64,000 nt of DNA from Elmis aenea (GCA_947652605.1 OX393579.1:22775674-22839673); one strand, 5' to 3'; shown: positions 23,013 through 33,730, counted from the stretch's first letter. Numbers and translations are program-made. Notes: generated from the letters alone by a model not told the origin.

Positions 23013-23738
23013 ACCGGTGCGGGTCACCCGCAAAAATCTGACCTTGTACTTTTTCGTTGGCGACATACTTGCGGTTGCGGTCCGGTAGAGTTTACTATAT
23101 TTAAGACGCTCTCATTATAATAAAATGTCTCGACTAAGCACCATTGAATTAGTGTGCATCGCGTATGCAATAAAAAAGAAAAAGAAAGTGAGAAGTTGTT
23201 CTGTTCACCCTCTTAACACAATGCGTCTGACATTAGGGCAGTTCCATTGCTTGTATGGGGAATTGAGAAGATACCCGGAAAAATTTTATAACTACTATAG
23301 AATGTCAATAAATTCGTTTGACGAATTAATTGTGTTAATTAGGAGTACGCTCCAAAAAAATAACACAAAATTTTGTGAGTCTATAAGTGTAGAAGAGAGA
23401 CTAACAGTCGTTTAGTATTATTTTAAATATAATAAGTTAATCATCAAACAAGTGCTTTGTCTCTAAAATGTAAAAATATTTGAAAAAAGTAGAGTTAATT
23501 GATTTGGCAACTGAATTTACATTGCGGTTGACCCGCAAGTATGAACACACCGATATGTATCAATGAGTCACATTACGTCCGGGCAAACCGCAACTTGCGA
23601 TTTGAACGCTGCAAGTGCGATAGTTGTCCGGGCAGCTGCGGGCCCAACCGCAAGTATGTCGCCGGCCATAACAACGTGTGAGTTACAAAACTTGCGGGAA
23701 CCGGCCCGGACGGGTCACCCGCAAGTATGTCGCCGGCC
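22989..23738 (+). mobile_element. PIF/Harbinger derivative (750 bp) nested in the BEL element
   Basis: The 24-bp ends GGCCGGCGACATACTTGCGG plus GTGA are perfect inverted repeats, and TTA flanks both sides (22986-22988 and 23739-23741), the duplication expected of PIF/Harbinger. Subterminal copies of the CATACTTGCGG motif appear at 23061, 23534, 23649 and 23720 in both orientations. The 23649-23669 copy repeats the complete outer terminus including GTCGCCGGCC. The insertion plus duplication is 753 bp, a multiple of three, so the flanking BEL frame stays in phase. It retains only a transposase fragment and needs a helper. Confidence 0.95.
23125..23415 (+). pseudogene. truncated HARBI1-like transposase, N-terminal fragment
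   Basis: The 96-residue frame carries RLTLGQFHCLYGELRRYPEK, FYNYYRMSINSFDELIVLI and SVEERLTVV, the conserved N-terminal region of PIF/Harbinger nucleases (pattern GEFxxL...DxxKFFxYFRMSxxxFDELLxxI...ISxEERLxxxLR). The catalytic DDE domain is absent: the frame stops soon after SVEERLTVV and the element ends about 320 bp later. The fragment sits centrally between the terminal repeats, as expected for internal deletion of a full element. I infer that it is non-functional. Confidence 0.85.
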
Positions 23739-23741
23739 TTA

Positions 23742-25778
23742 CACGGTTTTTGCGACGCATCGCAAAATGCTTACGGAGCCTGTATTTATGCTCGTTGTAT
23801 AAGTAATGAAAATAAAATTAGCGTAAAATTATTTTGTGCTAAGGGTAAAATTGCCCCACTAAAAGTTTTATCAATTCCTCGTTTAGAACTCTGTGGTGCG
23901 TTAATTCTTGCAAGATTAATGCAGAAGGTAAAATCGTCTATAACAGTCAAAATTGATTGCTTTTACTGGACTGATTCACAAGTTGTCCTGTCGTGGATAA
24001 GAAATCAGTCAAGGTTATTTCACGTTTTTGTTTCAAACAGGATTTCAGAAATACAAAATCTTACTGACATCAACAATTGGCAATATGTTAATACAAACCA
24101 TAATCCTGCTGATTCAATATCACGGGGAATTCAACCAAATGAATTATTACACTTAAATATATGGTGGGAGGGGCCTTCTTGGCTCTCAAAGCCTGTCCAA
24201 ACTTGGCCAAAATCGACTATAAATTCAATACCAGAAAACGAAATTCCTGAACGAAAATGTCAAAGTAATATTTTATTGATTAAACAAAATAGTGATATAA
24301 TCTCAAAATATTCATCTCTTACAAAATTAAAACGTATAATCGCATATTGCTTTAGATTTATTAACAATTCTCGAGAAAAGCGTAAGGAAAATCGTAAACT
24401 CGCAATACTGTCAGTTTCAGAGATAGATCATGCATTTGAATCAATTATTAAAATGGCGCAAGATGCCACATTTCACGATGAAATTAGTCTTTTACAAGCA
24501 AATAAACACTTACCAACAAAAAATAAAATAAAAATCTTCAACCCATTTTTAGACCCCGCGGGTATTCTGAGGGTTGGGGGCAGAATTCAAAATTCAAACT
24601 TACCATTAAGCCAGAAACATCCAATAATCTTAGATGGTAAATGTCATCTTTCAACATTAACATTAACTTATGAGCATTTACGTAATTATCATACCGGCCC
24701 GCAACATCTAATTTATATAGCACGACAAAAATTTTGGATAATTGGGGGACGCACTTTAGCTAAACGAATAGTTCGTAAATGCATTATTTGTTTCAAGGCA
24801 AAACCACTTTCTACAAATCCCATGATGGGAAATTTACCATCGCAGCGTACTCAGTTAACCTATCCCTTTCTTAATACAGGTATCGACTTTGCAGGACCTT
24901 TTAATGTTCGCGAAAGGAGATGTCGCGGTCAGAAAACATTTAAGTGTTATGTTTGCGTCTTTATTTGTATGAGCACTAGAGCAATTCATTTGGAAGTTGT
25001 TACAGATTTGACAACCAAGTCATTTATGTTAATTTTACGTCGATTTATAGCCCGACGTGGGCAGCCAACAGATATATTTTCCGATAACGGAAAAACTTTT
25101 GTAAAAGCTAGTTCTGAATTGCACGACTTAGGTAATTTTTTACAAAATAATAACATTGAGCTTAATGAACAAGCTGTAACACGTGGTATTAAATGGCATT
25201 TTATTCCGGCCTACTCCCCAAACTTCGGCGGTTTGTGGGAGGCAGGAGTCAAATCAATGAAACACCACCTTAAGCGTGTGTTGGTCAATGCGTCGCTTAC
25301 TTTAGAGGAATTTTTTACTGTCATTACGGAAGTTGAAGGTATATTAAATTCAAGACCAATATCACCCATGTCGTCGGAACCTAGCGATTTGCAACCACTA
25401 TCGCCTGGTCATTTTTTAATTGGACGTCCAGTGACACAAATTGTTGAACCAATCGTTGGCGACATACCCTCAAATCGCCTATCAAATTACCAACGAGTCA
25501 CGCAAATAAAACAACATTTTTGGGCTCGCTGGTATAAAGAATATATATCAGAGCTTCAGTTTCGTTATCGATGGAAGGATAATATTCACAACATTCAACC
25601 GAACTCTTTAGTCCTTGTAAAGGACAAGAATTTACCACCGTTGCGTTGGAAATTGGGACGCATAATCAAGACTCATCCTGGACACGACGGAATAGTGCGT
25701 GTAGTGACGATTAAAACTGCTAACAGTGTAATTAAACGTTCTGTGTCACAAGTGTGTGCGCTCCCTATTGAAGTTTAG
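23742..25778 (+). CDS. BEL/Pao Pol polyprotein, C-terminal part (RNase H, integrase)
   Basis: This is the continuation of the BEL frame after the nested insertion, 678 codons to TAG. An ATG at 23727 within the Harbinger terminal repeat happens to be in phase, so a 683-residue product could in principle start there. RNase H begins at once ([12 protein letters not shown]), followed by [13 protein letters not shown] and [10 protein letters not shown] zinc-binding H2C2 region lies near residues 305-355 (HLRNYHTG...CIICFKAKP). The integrase core shows GIDFAGPF (about 385), FSDNGKTF (451) and [16 protein letters not shown] (500), giving D, D and E. The C-terminal domain ([19 protein letters not shown], about 628) is typical of BEL integrases. 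All catalytic motifs look intact. Confidence 0.93.
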   Translation, partial: HGFCDASQNAYGACIYARCISNENKISVKLFCAKGKIAPLKVLSIPRLELCGALILARLMQKVKSSITVKIDCFYWTDSQVVLSWIRNQSRLFHVFVSNRISEIQNLTDINNWQYVNTNHNPADSISRGIQPNELLHLNIWWEGPSWLSKPVQTWPKSTINSIPENEIPERKCQSNILLIKQNSDIISKYSSLTKLKRIIAYCFRFINNSREKRKENRKLAILSVSEIDHAFESIIKMAQDATFHDEISLLQANKHLPTKNKIKIFNPFLDPAGILRVGGRIQNSNLPLSQKHPIILDGKCHLSTLTLTYEHLRNYHTGPQHLIYIARQKFWIIGGRTLAKRIVRKCIICFKAKPLSTNPMMGNLPSQRTQLTYPFLNTGIDFAGPFNVRERRCRGQKTFKCYVCVFICMSTRAIHLEVVTDLTTKSFMLILRRFIARRGQPTDIFSDNGKTFVKASSELHDLGNFLQNNNIELNEQAVTRGIKWHFIPAYSPNFGGLWEAGVKSMKHHLKRVLVNASLTLEEFFTVITEVEGILNSRPISPMSSEPSDLQPLSPGHFLIGRPVTQIVEPIVGDIPSNRLSNYQRVTQIKQHFWARWYKEYISELQFRYRWKDNIHNIQPNSLVLVKDKNLPPLRWKLGRIIKTHPGHDGIVRVVTIKTANSVIKRSVSQVCALPIEV

Positions 25779-25851
25779 ATTAAGAATTTGAGAACACATT
25801 TAATAACATTTAATTTATGTTTATATCCTCTTATTTAAAGGCCAGCCTTTC

Positions 25852-25865
25852 AAGGTTGGGGGCTA
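25852..25865 (+). other. polypurine tract of the BEL element
   Basis: AAGGTTGGGGGCTA directly precedes the 3' LTR. The G-run at this place is the expected plus-strand primer site, though it is interrupted by two T residues. Confidence 0.6.
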
Positions 25866-26034
25866 TGTACAAGAATTTGTATTGTTTTCTTATTTGTAAT
25901 AAAATGATGTACTCAACTGTACTGCTAGGAGCGAGAGCAGCAAGTCGTTGTCTACTAGTCAAACAATACGCATCGTTTCATTATACAGTCCACTATATAA
26001 TAAGTTCCAGCAATCAGCGAATAAGTTTTATACA
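25866..26034 (+). repeat. 3' LTR of the BEL/Pao element
   Basis: A 169-bp copy indistinguishable by eye from 19367-19535, followed by the target duplication CATAT at 26035-26039. Confidence 0.95.
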
Positions 26035-26039
26035 CATAT

Positions 26040-26930
26040 TTAAAAACGCTACTGAGAAACGGAAACATGTATCCGCCATATTGAGAGGCTAACCTGGACG
26101 CCTTAAGATCGCTAAAATGCTTTTTCCTTTATCTTTTTATTCCATGATTATAGGTTATAACCCCATTGTTGAAATAGTCGTATGTTTTTAGGTGGCGCAG
26201 TAGTTGACGTTTTAGACGAGTTTTGGTTTCTGCGTCACAGTTCAGTTTATCTTGGAAGATCTCTAGCAAGGGTCAAAATAAAATAATGAAAGTCAGTTAT
26301 TGTTTTTTTCAAGTCAACGTTTATTTTTATTACTTATTCTGTGATAATACCATAAGGATACTTGTTATATTGTAAATTCTTTTTTTACTGTATTACCAAT
26401 GTAATTGCTACCACTACGATAATTAAGTTATTCATGTTAGATTTTCACGCTGTAGGTAGTTTAGACACATATTTATACGTCACTTTGTCGTTCGTCCATT
26501 TGACAGTCTGATTCTGCACATCAAGAAGCGATGGTTGCCACGCTATAATGAATCTGTTTTAATTTAAATTAATTATGTGTTAACTGTTTTTGATCGTGCC
26601 GTCGTAAACTTTTATTATGTTTAACATCATCCTTCGTACCTTTTATTTATTGGATGTTGATCTATCCTAAGGATAAAGTGACAAATTTTCAACGAATCCA
26701 CATGTTGATTTTCTCTTTATAGCTTCAATTTTCAATTTTTCAAATTTTGATTTATTTTTATTTAAGAGAAAACACATGTGTCGACGATTAATAATTCAAG
26801 CAAATTTTAATGAAGTACTTCCAAAAATTTTTTAATGTTCACCTGTTTGTTGCTTTCAAACATCCTCGCTCATCGGTGAGTAGCACCTTATTAGACTTAA
26901 ATTATAATTCTAAGGACTTTTTGTATTTTG
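26040..26930. other. flank of the BEL element, no clear features
   Basis: Nothing recognised. AGAAACGGAAACATGTATCCGCCATATTGAGAGGCTAACC at about 26055 is less AT-rich than its surroundings. A donor-like CATCG/GTGAGT lies at 26875-26876, 62 bp before an acceptor-like TTTGTTTATAG, which would be a typical short insect intron if either side is exonic. Confidence 0.4.
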
Positions 26931-26937
26931 TTTATAG

Positions 26938-27045
26938 CTACCGATGAAGGATCAAATAAAGATCCGAAATATTTAGTTGATGTAAAGAGTTTTCTTTATA
27001 AACCTAAGGACCACTATCCCGTCATTCTATTCAAACTACTACATG
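26938..27045 (+). repeat. dispersed exon-like repeat, copy 1
   Basis: CTACCGATGAAGGATCAAAT and the following 90 bp match 49516-49608 without gaps at about 75-80 percent by eye. Copy 1 is open in one frame (ATDEGSNKDPKYLVDVKSFL then YKPKDHYPVI). It contains the stem GGATC-AAATAAA-GATCC followed by GAAA. Both copies follow an acceptor-like TTTRTAG. I cannot identify the protein. It could instead be a retroelement tail with a structured RNA. Confidence 0.5.
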
Positions 27046-27061
27046 GTCGTAATTTTTTGTT

Positions 27062-28970
27062 AGTTTATTTTTATCTTCGATTTAGCAATTTTTTGATTAT
27101 TTTGCTTTTTTTTGGAAATATCGCTGTAAAGAGAAAAAAATAATCTTTGTAAGTTATAATCAACTAATGCTGCCATTTAAAAGTTGTTTAATTAAATTTC
27201 CCGCACGTTAATATTACATAAATAAAAACTTGTCTATAACCATTTTATAGTAAATAAAATCTAGCAAACATTTATCCTGAGGCTTTTTCGTGTATTAGCA
27301 ACGATAGCCAAGATATTTGAGTTTAAACATGTTGGCCGATTACGGTTTTTTTGTTACATCACGCAAGCTATAAAATTTTTAAACAAAACAATATCTTGTG
27401 TAAAATACACTTCCAAAAAGCTAATTTTTTTCCCACTTAACCAACCTTGTAAATTCATTATGTACGGAGATAGCAATAGCCAATCATAAACTGAAAAACC
27501 CTGCATGTTTGCAATATAATATTATAAAAAACCACTTTTTAAAATAAAAACATTTTATTACGGATGTCATCAAACAAAAGTTTTCTTCAACAAAATAATA
27601 AAATAAGAAATTCAAAAATTAACTTATTAAATGCATTAAAAAAGGTGTAATACAGCGAAAAATCTTTAAGAAACTTTTATTCAAGGAGAAAAGAAGTTTG
27701 GGCTTAATGTTTTAACCAACACACTAATTTTAAACTTAAAACTAATCCTTTCAACAAATGTTACAAGCGATAACTTTATAAAAGTTCGATACGCCCTTTA
27801 TATGTATAAAAATGTTATTCTTTAAGTCAACCTCATTCTTCACTTAGGAGAAGCTTGAATAAAAAATTAGCATTCAGTGTCTTTAATTCAAGTTCTTTAT
27901 AAACATTTCATCAAATTAAAATGGATTACGAATCTCCGAGAAGACTGAATTATTTTCATACAAAAATTATGAGAAAGAGAAACATAATCTGCATACTACA
28001 CAGATTAAGCTAATTAAATTAATTTAGGTAAGTACTACACGTAGATCTGCTACCACGTTTTATTGTTGTTTTAAGTAGTGATAATAAACTGTTATCTGAA
28101 TAAGTAACAATTAGTACATTTCAAGTAAGTGTTGAACAAAAAGACAAGAGAGTGAATGCAGCAAATTAGATGAATGTAGTTAAAGCAGAAATAAAATACA
28201 AAACCTGTTCAATCTAATAAAAATGAGTTAATTCAATACTTGCTTTTATTCGATAATAAAACTTTTATACGTTCTGTTTTAATTCAATGCTTTCAAAATT
28301 AAATGAAAATCGAATCGAAGAGTTTCGCTACCTGAATTGCATATTTAACTTTTTGTAATACATTTATGGTTGAATATTCGATGTGCAATTTTTAAAAAGT
28401 TTTAAACGGTATAGTCACTAGAATGGACGATTGAAGTTTTTTTCACAGACATAGATTAAAAATCTATAATGAAACAAAATTATGCTCCAATTATTTTGAA
28501 CTTTTACATCAATACATTTTTAAATTGACATGCGTGTCACATACACAAACGTTGATTGGATGTGCTTGACTCCCTACACTTTTTCCAATAACCAAAGTGC
28601 CAATATTTCTGTGACTTATTTTTTCAGTTACCAGATTAGAAGCTTAACGTGGGAATGTGTTTTTGTTAAAAGCTAGGAAGTCGGTAGCAGTGGCTCAAAG
28701 GTGGATAATTTCGTGCTAAAAAATAATTTAAAAAAAAAAACTAACAACTTTTGAATGTATTAAAAAACTAAAAATATTTTCTCATTCAAATTATTAGCCT
28801 CTACGTCTATCTATGCTTCATTTTCTTTGATTTTAAAATTAACTGATAATTGGTCCTAAAATTAGGGACACCTGGTATACATACAAATTTTTAAACTATT
28901 GTCTCAAGGACCAAACAAAAAATTAAATTAAAATTTATTAAACAAAATTTATAATTAAAGTGTCATAAAT
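27062..28970. other. AT-rich stretch without clear features
   Basis: I see no gene, inverted repeat or tandem array in these 1.9 kb. Confidence 0.45.
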
Positions 28971-28975
28971 CCATA

Positions 28976-29115
28976 TACAGGGTGAAATAATCTTCATGTG
29001 TTGCATGGGTAACTTGGTTATTATAAGAGTTACATAGTCGGTTAATTTAGAAAAGTTGGGTATAATTTCAATACGAATCTAAGCAATTTTGATATTTATG
29101 CCCACTCTGGTTTAG
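28976..29115. mobile_element. lone left part of a TACAGGGTG MITE
   Basis: TACAGGGTGAAATAATCTTCATGTGTTGCATGGGTAACTT matches the left half of the MITE at 1832-2071, including TTATTATAAGAGTTACATAG. The right end is not found. Confidence 0.6.
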
Positions 29116-30478
29116 AAAAACTAAAAATATTTTAGCCGTTAAACTTTGCAGTTGATTGTTAACAAAAAAAACAAATACATTATAACTACATTATAGTCCG
29201 TCGGACAAGAATAGTTTCAACAACAACAAAATTTAACTTGTAGCTTTAATATTTTGCATTATTAACACCGTTTGCAAGCTCTAAATATGAGTTTTTTTTT
29301 CAGGCTTCGAAACTGAACAAAGCAGTTAAATATAACTCACAATTTAAGCTCAGTCCAAAATGTAGTGTAGCTTGATATTGAATAATAAATACTTCTACAA
29401 ATAAAACCGTTTTGAGCACAAATCTTTTGCAAAATTCGTGGCGGCTTACCAAGCAATATATTTCGGATTATGTAACATTTCATCCGCAAAATTTTGGAAT
29501 AGAGCACACTATAAACAAATATCATGTGTATGCTTCAAAGTAATAACTTATTTAAAAAGTCGGCGCTTAAAATTTGATTTTATAAACACAATATTTGTAT
29601 AAAATTGTAATGATGACTATTTTGATGTAAATTGGTAATAATATGTAGTTCATTGTTTAAAAAAAAACATAATTGTAGACAAAATATTATAAATTAAAAA
29701 CTAGCCATTACTAATTTTCAAAAAAGTAATAAAGCTCCTCCCATGTGCCTTAAAACTTCTCTGTAGATTCCAAGAATGTTCATATCGCAAAGCGCAAAAC
29801 ATATAGGTATCAGTAAAAAAAGGACGATCGTTTTAAACAACTCTCCGTAAATGAAATTTACAAAGCTTAATGTATCTTATCGAAGCTATATTAACTAAAC
29901 ACTAATATGCCTTCATGATTAAAATGAAAGGGAACAAATGTAACCAAAATGAGCTATGCAAATTAAATTATGATAACAGTTTTTAATCTTCTTAAGACGA
30001 AAAATAAAATTTTTAGCTCAGAAAAAATAAAAGTTTCCAATCAAATACAAATCTCATACATAAAAGTTGTATGTGCATAATTACAATGAAAGTGAAATGT
30101 TGATCAAACAAACCATAAAGAATCCGATTTCAACTTGAAAACTTTCTTTAGTGCCTTTGTTTCTTTTTTAAGGCGTTGATATTGATGAAAAAATTAAACG
30201 ATAATAAAAAACAGTCAGATATCGAAAACAATATCGCAGAAGCTTTTTTCACCCCTGGTATTTGAGCACAGTATCATTTAAGAGTTATTGATTTTCCGGA
30301 AAAAAGCTATCTGTTTTTCGTAAAAAGTAATCCCAAAACATGTAAATTGTATTTAGATATAATTTTAAAGGCGTTTCATAACATTTAATTTTAGTTTAGT
30401 AAGTGCGGAGCGAGTTTTATTCTTACAAAAACTGTTATTAGATGCAAAACAACTACCACAAAATACACTTTACCTTAA
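29116..30478. other. AT-rich stretch without clear features
   Basis: Nothing recognised apart from scattered short A and T runs. Confidence 0.45.
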
Positions 30479-30585
30479 AGGTCAACTCACACCGGCGCGT
30501 TTTCGACGATAATAAGTAACCTTGGTTATCAATTATCGTGACCGCGCCCGCGCCCATGTCAAAAACGCGCCGGTGTGTGTGGAGC
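30479..30585. mobile_element. short GC-rich hairpin MITE with TTAA duplication (107 bp)
   Basis: The left end AGGTCAACTCACACCGGCGCG and the right end, read inward, GCTCCACACACACCGGCGCG, are followed by TTTTCGAC and TTTTTGAC respectively. TTAA lies on both sides (30475-30478 and 30586-30589). A TTAA duplication suggests piggyBac- or Kolobok-type mobilisation. The stem is strikingly GC-rich for this region. Confidence 0.8.
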
Positions 30586-30833
30586 TTAAATCTGGACCTG
30601 AAATATAAATAAAACTGCTACATTATGATTAAAAAAGAAAACCTTACCGATGATTGAAAGTGAACAATTGCTAAAAACATAAATTTTCAAATTAAAAAAA
30701 GCTTGCTTTTTCTTGATGGTATAGTCAGCTTCAAGTCTAATTGCGTGCGGTGGGGGTGTTTTCGTGCAGTAGACGCTACAATATGGTTCACGGACCTTAA
30801 AACTATTGGCGGGTATACCAAGACAACTAAGTA

Positions 30834-31970
30834 TTAGGTAGGAGCAAAAGAACTTTCGTTTTTTTTCTAGTCATCTTGGACGCTAAACAATTGATAAAAG
30901 TTTGGCAAGTTATATGTCAAATTAAAAAGCGCATCTCCTAGTTTCGTTTTTGAGTCAGTTAGTTTAACTGCTTGTGGTTTAAAGTTCTTTAAATGTCCGA
31001 AACAAATGTTGAAATTCTTGCAATTTTACGTCACTACTGGAAATTGAGGCGAAGCGCCGCTGATGCCGCACAAACTATACGTGATTGGGAAGGTCAGGAT
31101 ACAATCTCTAATCGTACTGCACAAAATTGGTATTTACAATTCAAAGACGGCGATACCAGCCTTCAAAAGCAAACTCGTTCTGGGCGGCCCTCCATGGTAG
31201 ACCAAAGGGCCCTACTTCAAGCCGTCGAGAGATCGCCAGCCACAACTACTAAAAATGTATCGCGATGGACAATAGTTCGCCACCTACATAAGCTGGGTAA
31301 ATCCAAAAAACGCTGTAGATAAATACCCTATGATTTGTCACCGGAACAAGCAGAACGTCGGGTCAGTGTATGTATGTAGAGAACTACTCAGCAACCTTCA
31401 AGACCATCTTTCGCCGGATTGCGACCTGCGACGGAAAGTGGATCGTAATCCTAGTAGATCAAACTAGTGGTTAAGTAGGGGTTAACGTAAAGAACCTGTG
31501 GTAAAGCGCTGAAGATTCGAAACCAAGGTTATGCTTTGCGTCTGGTGGAATTCGAAGGCGTGGTTCACTTTGAGTTAGTTTCTGATGGTCGAGCGATCAC
31601 CGCGGAACTCTACTGCGAGTAGCTTGATCGCGTGTACGTATCCTTACAACAAAAATACCCTGCTTTGGTCAACAGACGAGTGCTGTTACAGCAAGACAAC
31701 GTCAGACCGGATACGGCCCAAATGGCTCATTTTCTGACTGAGCAGGACTTTACTTATGTTCAGGAAGTAGACGAAGAGTAGACGCGAGTTCTTCGACTCC
31801 AAGTCCCAAGAATGGTATCGGAGGGGAATTGAAAACCTGGCGAAAAAATTGATTAAGACCATCCAAATAATGGACTATATTTTGATTTTTGATTTAATTT
31901 AGTTTGTTAAGAATACCTATTAAAAATTAATGTCATGTTAAAAAACGAAAATACTTTTGCTCCTACCTAA
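30834..31970 (+). mobile_element. mariner element, internally deleted (1137 bp)
   Basis: The ends TTAGGTAGGAGCAAAAGAAC and, inverted, TTAGGTAGGAGCAAAAGTAT are flanked by TA (30832-30833 and 31971-31972). The same ends bound the copy at 44526-46768. Full-length mariners are about 1.3 kb; comparison of the two copies shows that about 104 bp is missing here, including the third catalytic Asp region. Confidence 0.92.
30993..31860 (+). pseudogene. mariner transposase, inactivated
   Basis: The first 109 codons (30993-31322) are open and carry the paired helix-turn-helix DNA-binding domain: RHYWKLRRSAADAAQTIRDW, then TISNRTAQNWYLQFKDGDTS and the linker RSGRPSMVD. A stop after GKSKKRC and further stops and frameshifts follow. 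Later pieces are readable: SPEQAERRVSVC, VMLCVWWNSKAWFTL, then YPALVNRRVLLQQDNVRPDT containing the second catalytic Asp (His of the usual ARPHTA changed). The frame then jumps to MAHFLTEQDF. The block that should hold the third Asp (SPDLAPSDYHLF in the other copy) has been deleted between short GCCAA-like matches. Confidence 0.9.
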
Positions 31971-31972
31971 TA

Positions 31973-32440
31973 AGTAGGTGTGTTCAATTCCAAATGTGTT
32001 GAGTGCGCACCCCCACCGCTCGCCATAAGAATTGACGCTGACTATAAACCGTAATAAACAGTTGACTTTAAATTAGCATTTTATGAAACTTTTGATAATC
32101 ATGTAGGCCTACTTAAAAACATTGCGGAATTTAATACTTTTTTTTAACATGAACTGTAAATATGAACAAAACAAAAATTTAAATCAACTACAATGCGCTC
32201 GCTATTTTGTAAATGACATTTGCGTTTTGATTAAAACACTTTATTGAAAGTAATAGTCATAAACATTTAACTTTATATGTAAAACGTCATAATTAAGTTT
32301 ATTATTAATTTAATATTTTATGCACTGCACAATAATAACATATAAAATGGGCTGCTTCAACAAATTGAATTTTACCAATAAAATCTAAAAAAACACTAGT
32401 ACACATAGCATCGATATTTGTATACGTATATAAATAGGTA
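31973..32440. other. downstream flank of the two-exon gene, no other features
   Basis: AT-rich sequence between the mariner relic and the poly(A) signal of the minus-strand gene. GTGCGCACCCCCACCGCTCGCC at about 32008 echoes GTGCGGTGGGGGTGTTTTCGTGC at 30745 in opposite orientation, so the mariner lies between two inverted flanking copies of an older repeat. Confidence 0.45.
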
Positions 32441-32445
32441 TATCG

Positions 32446-32451
32446 TTTATT
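32446..32451 (-). terminator. poly(A) signal AATAAA of the minus-strand gene
   Basis: AATAAA on the minus strand lies about 30 bases after the TGA stop of the exon at 32482-32777, within GCATAAATAAACG. Such a short 3' UTR is common in insect genes. In AT-rich DNA the hexamer can arise by chance, so it only supports the exon call. Confidence 0.5.
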
Positions 32452-32481
32452 TATGCAGATATGTTTTAACGAGCAGAATGT

Positions 32482-32777
32482 TCAACGTAACGAACTAAAA
32501 CAAATACCGTTCTTGGGAAAATGCGGGGGTTTAATAATGATATGTCTTCTGATATTTATGGACATAAAGTTCAGTTCATTTAATCTTATTTCTTTCTTGA
32601 TAACTGACAGATCTCCGGGATACGAAACGTTATGACAGCAGATCTCAAGATTAGATCCACATAATTCATCAAGCATGTTGTTCGTTGCAATAACAATCTT
32701 TTGGCAAAATCTTGTGTAACAATTTAATACACGATCCCGTAATAAGTCCGTAGCATTTACTGCACGTAACATTTTCT
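32482..32777 (-). CDS. unknown two-exon host gene, exon 2
   Basis: On the minus strand TTTATTTCGTTACTTTAG is a good pyrimidine-rich acceptor ending at 32778. The exon starts AGAAAATG; joined to the single G left over from exon 1 it gives a Glu codon, and the frame then stays open for 97 more codons to TGA. The total is 131 residues. The first half of the protein looks like continuous helix (RAVNATDLLRDRVLNCYTRF, TNNMLDELCG), with a cluster of Cys (LNCYTRFC, LCGSNLEICC). The second half is more basic and beta-like (NIRRHIIIKPPHF). No signal peptide or membrane segment is seen. I do not recognise the family. A separate start at ATG 32772 (96 residues) is the alternative reading. Confidence 0.55.
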
Positions 32778-33273
32778 CTAAAGTAACGAAATAAAACGGT
32801 GGAAATCAAACGAGATAACGAAATTGACGTATTCCCGCTATTTAACAAGATCTATTACCCCATTAATGTTCCCATTAAAGTACGAAAACATCGTTAAACT
32901 GCTTTCTATAATTAATAAGTTTTGTCCCATTTAATTTACTTTGTATCTCTTACCGATTGCGCAAACCCTCATAGTGGTAAGTTGTGGAGTAAACAACCTG
33001 CGTACCGTTAACCTAACCAAATAACCGGGTGTCTAATTATTCCAGGTCGTACTGACGTGTATTTTAATGTAAATTTTAATGAGGAATTTGCACGAATTTT
33101 GTTTATACACCATCAAGTAGGGATAATGGTAATGTACTGGTTAGGGCATTCAAAAGTCAATTAAATTTCAGTATAAACGCAAATTTAGTTGTACAGGATG
33201 ATCTAAGTTCAAGTATTTGTAGCGTAACTTTGACAACTACCTTACAATAGTAAGCGAAATCAAAGTCTCTTGG

Positions 33274-33350
33274 CAGGGCCGGCGCAAGGGTATCTGACGC
33301 CCCTAAGCAAAGAAAATTTGGGCGCCCTCATACATTATCGTGTAATGTAT
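33274..33350. mobile_element. single hAT-type end (CAGGGCCGGCGCAAGG)
   Basis: CAGGGCCGGCGCAAGGGTAT followed by GGCGCCC about 45 bp later resembles the end of a widespread insect hAT family. The partner end and target duplication were not found. A similar end is at 55663. Confidence 0.5.
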
Positions 33351-33464
33351 TTTTGGGGACTTAATCAAACGTCTCTCAAAATATCATGTTTTAAATAATT
33401 TAACAATGTCAAACAGTTTTTAAGCAGTTGTGAAGAAAGTATTTTTCTAAATTCATATACAGGG

Positions 33465-33730
33465 TGTAGAATTGGATCACGCAACATAGTAATTTGAATG
33501 GTAAACTTTTAAATGTAGTATAATATTTCCTTTTTTTTTGTACAGAAAATTCTGCGTCTTTAAATGTAGTCGATATTCATTTTTAGATTTCCAATAACCA
33601 AAAATTGTAAAAATTACAAAACGCCGTTTTGACAAAAATCTGTAGTGCCTTGGAATTATGCTGTGACAACTGCCCATCCTAATGTCTCTTATATTCACTT
33701 ACAATGTCACTTTGACGCGAAGTTTCAAGT
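33465..33730. repeat. left arm of an inverted pair, 3' region of a Tc1-like family
   Basis: GGGTGTAGAATTGGATCACGCAACATAGTAATTT matches the sequence after the Tc1-like relic at 16330-16400. The inner part (AAAACGCCGTTTTGACAAAAATCTGTAGTGCCTTGG AATTATGCTG) is inverted at 34488-34535. Matching minus- and plus-strand peptides IIPRHYRFLSKRRF in the two arms are a by-product of this repeat. Confidence 0.65.

Larger units (their letters stand above)
19367..26034 (+). mobile_element. BEL/Pao LTR retrotransposon, full length, with nested insertion
   Basis: The element has identical 169-bp LTRs (TGTACAAG to TTTTATACA), a 5-bp target duplication CATAT (19362-19366 and 26035-26039), a primer-binding-site candidate, a polypurine tract and one long Gag-Pol frame. 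The frame is interrupted only by a 750-bp PIF/Harbinger insertion plus its 3-bp duplication. Domain order is Gag, zinc knuckles, protease, reverse transcriptase, RNase H, integrase, which with the A17-type protease and the C-terminal LVLVKD domain is diagnostic of BEL/Pao. LTR identity and the otherwise open frame imply a very recent insertion. No envelope-like frame is present. Confidence 0.95.

Noticed and set aside
20398..24723. Short frames overlapping the BEL coding region on either strand
   Set aside because: They are other-frame readings of the Gag-Pol sequence.
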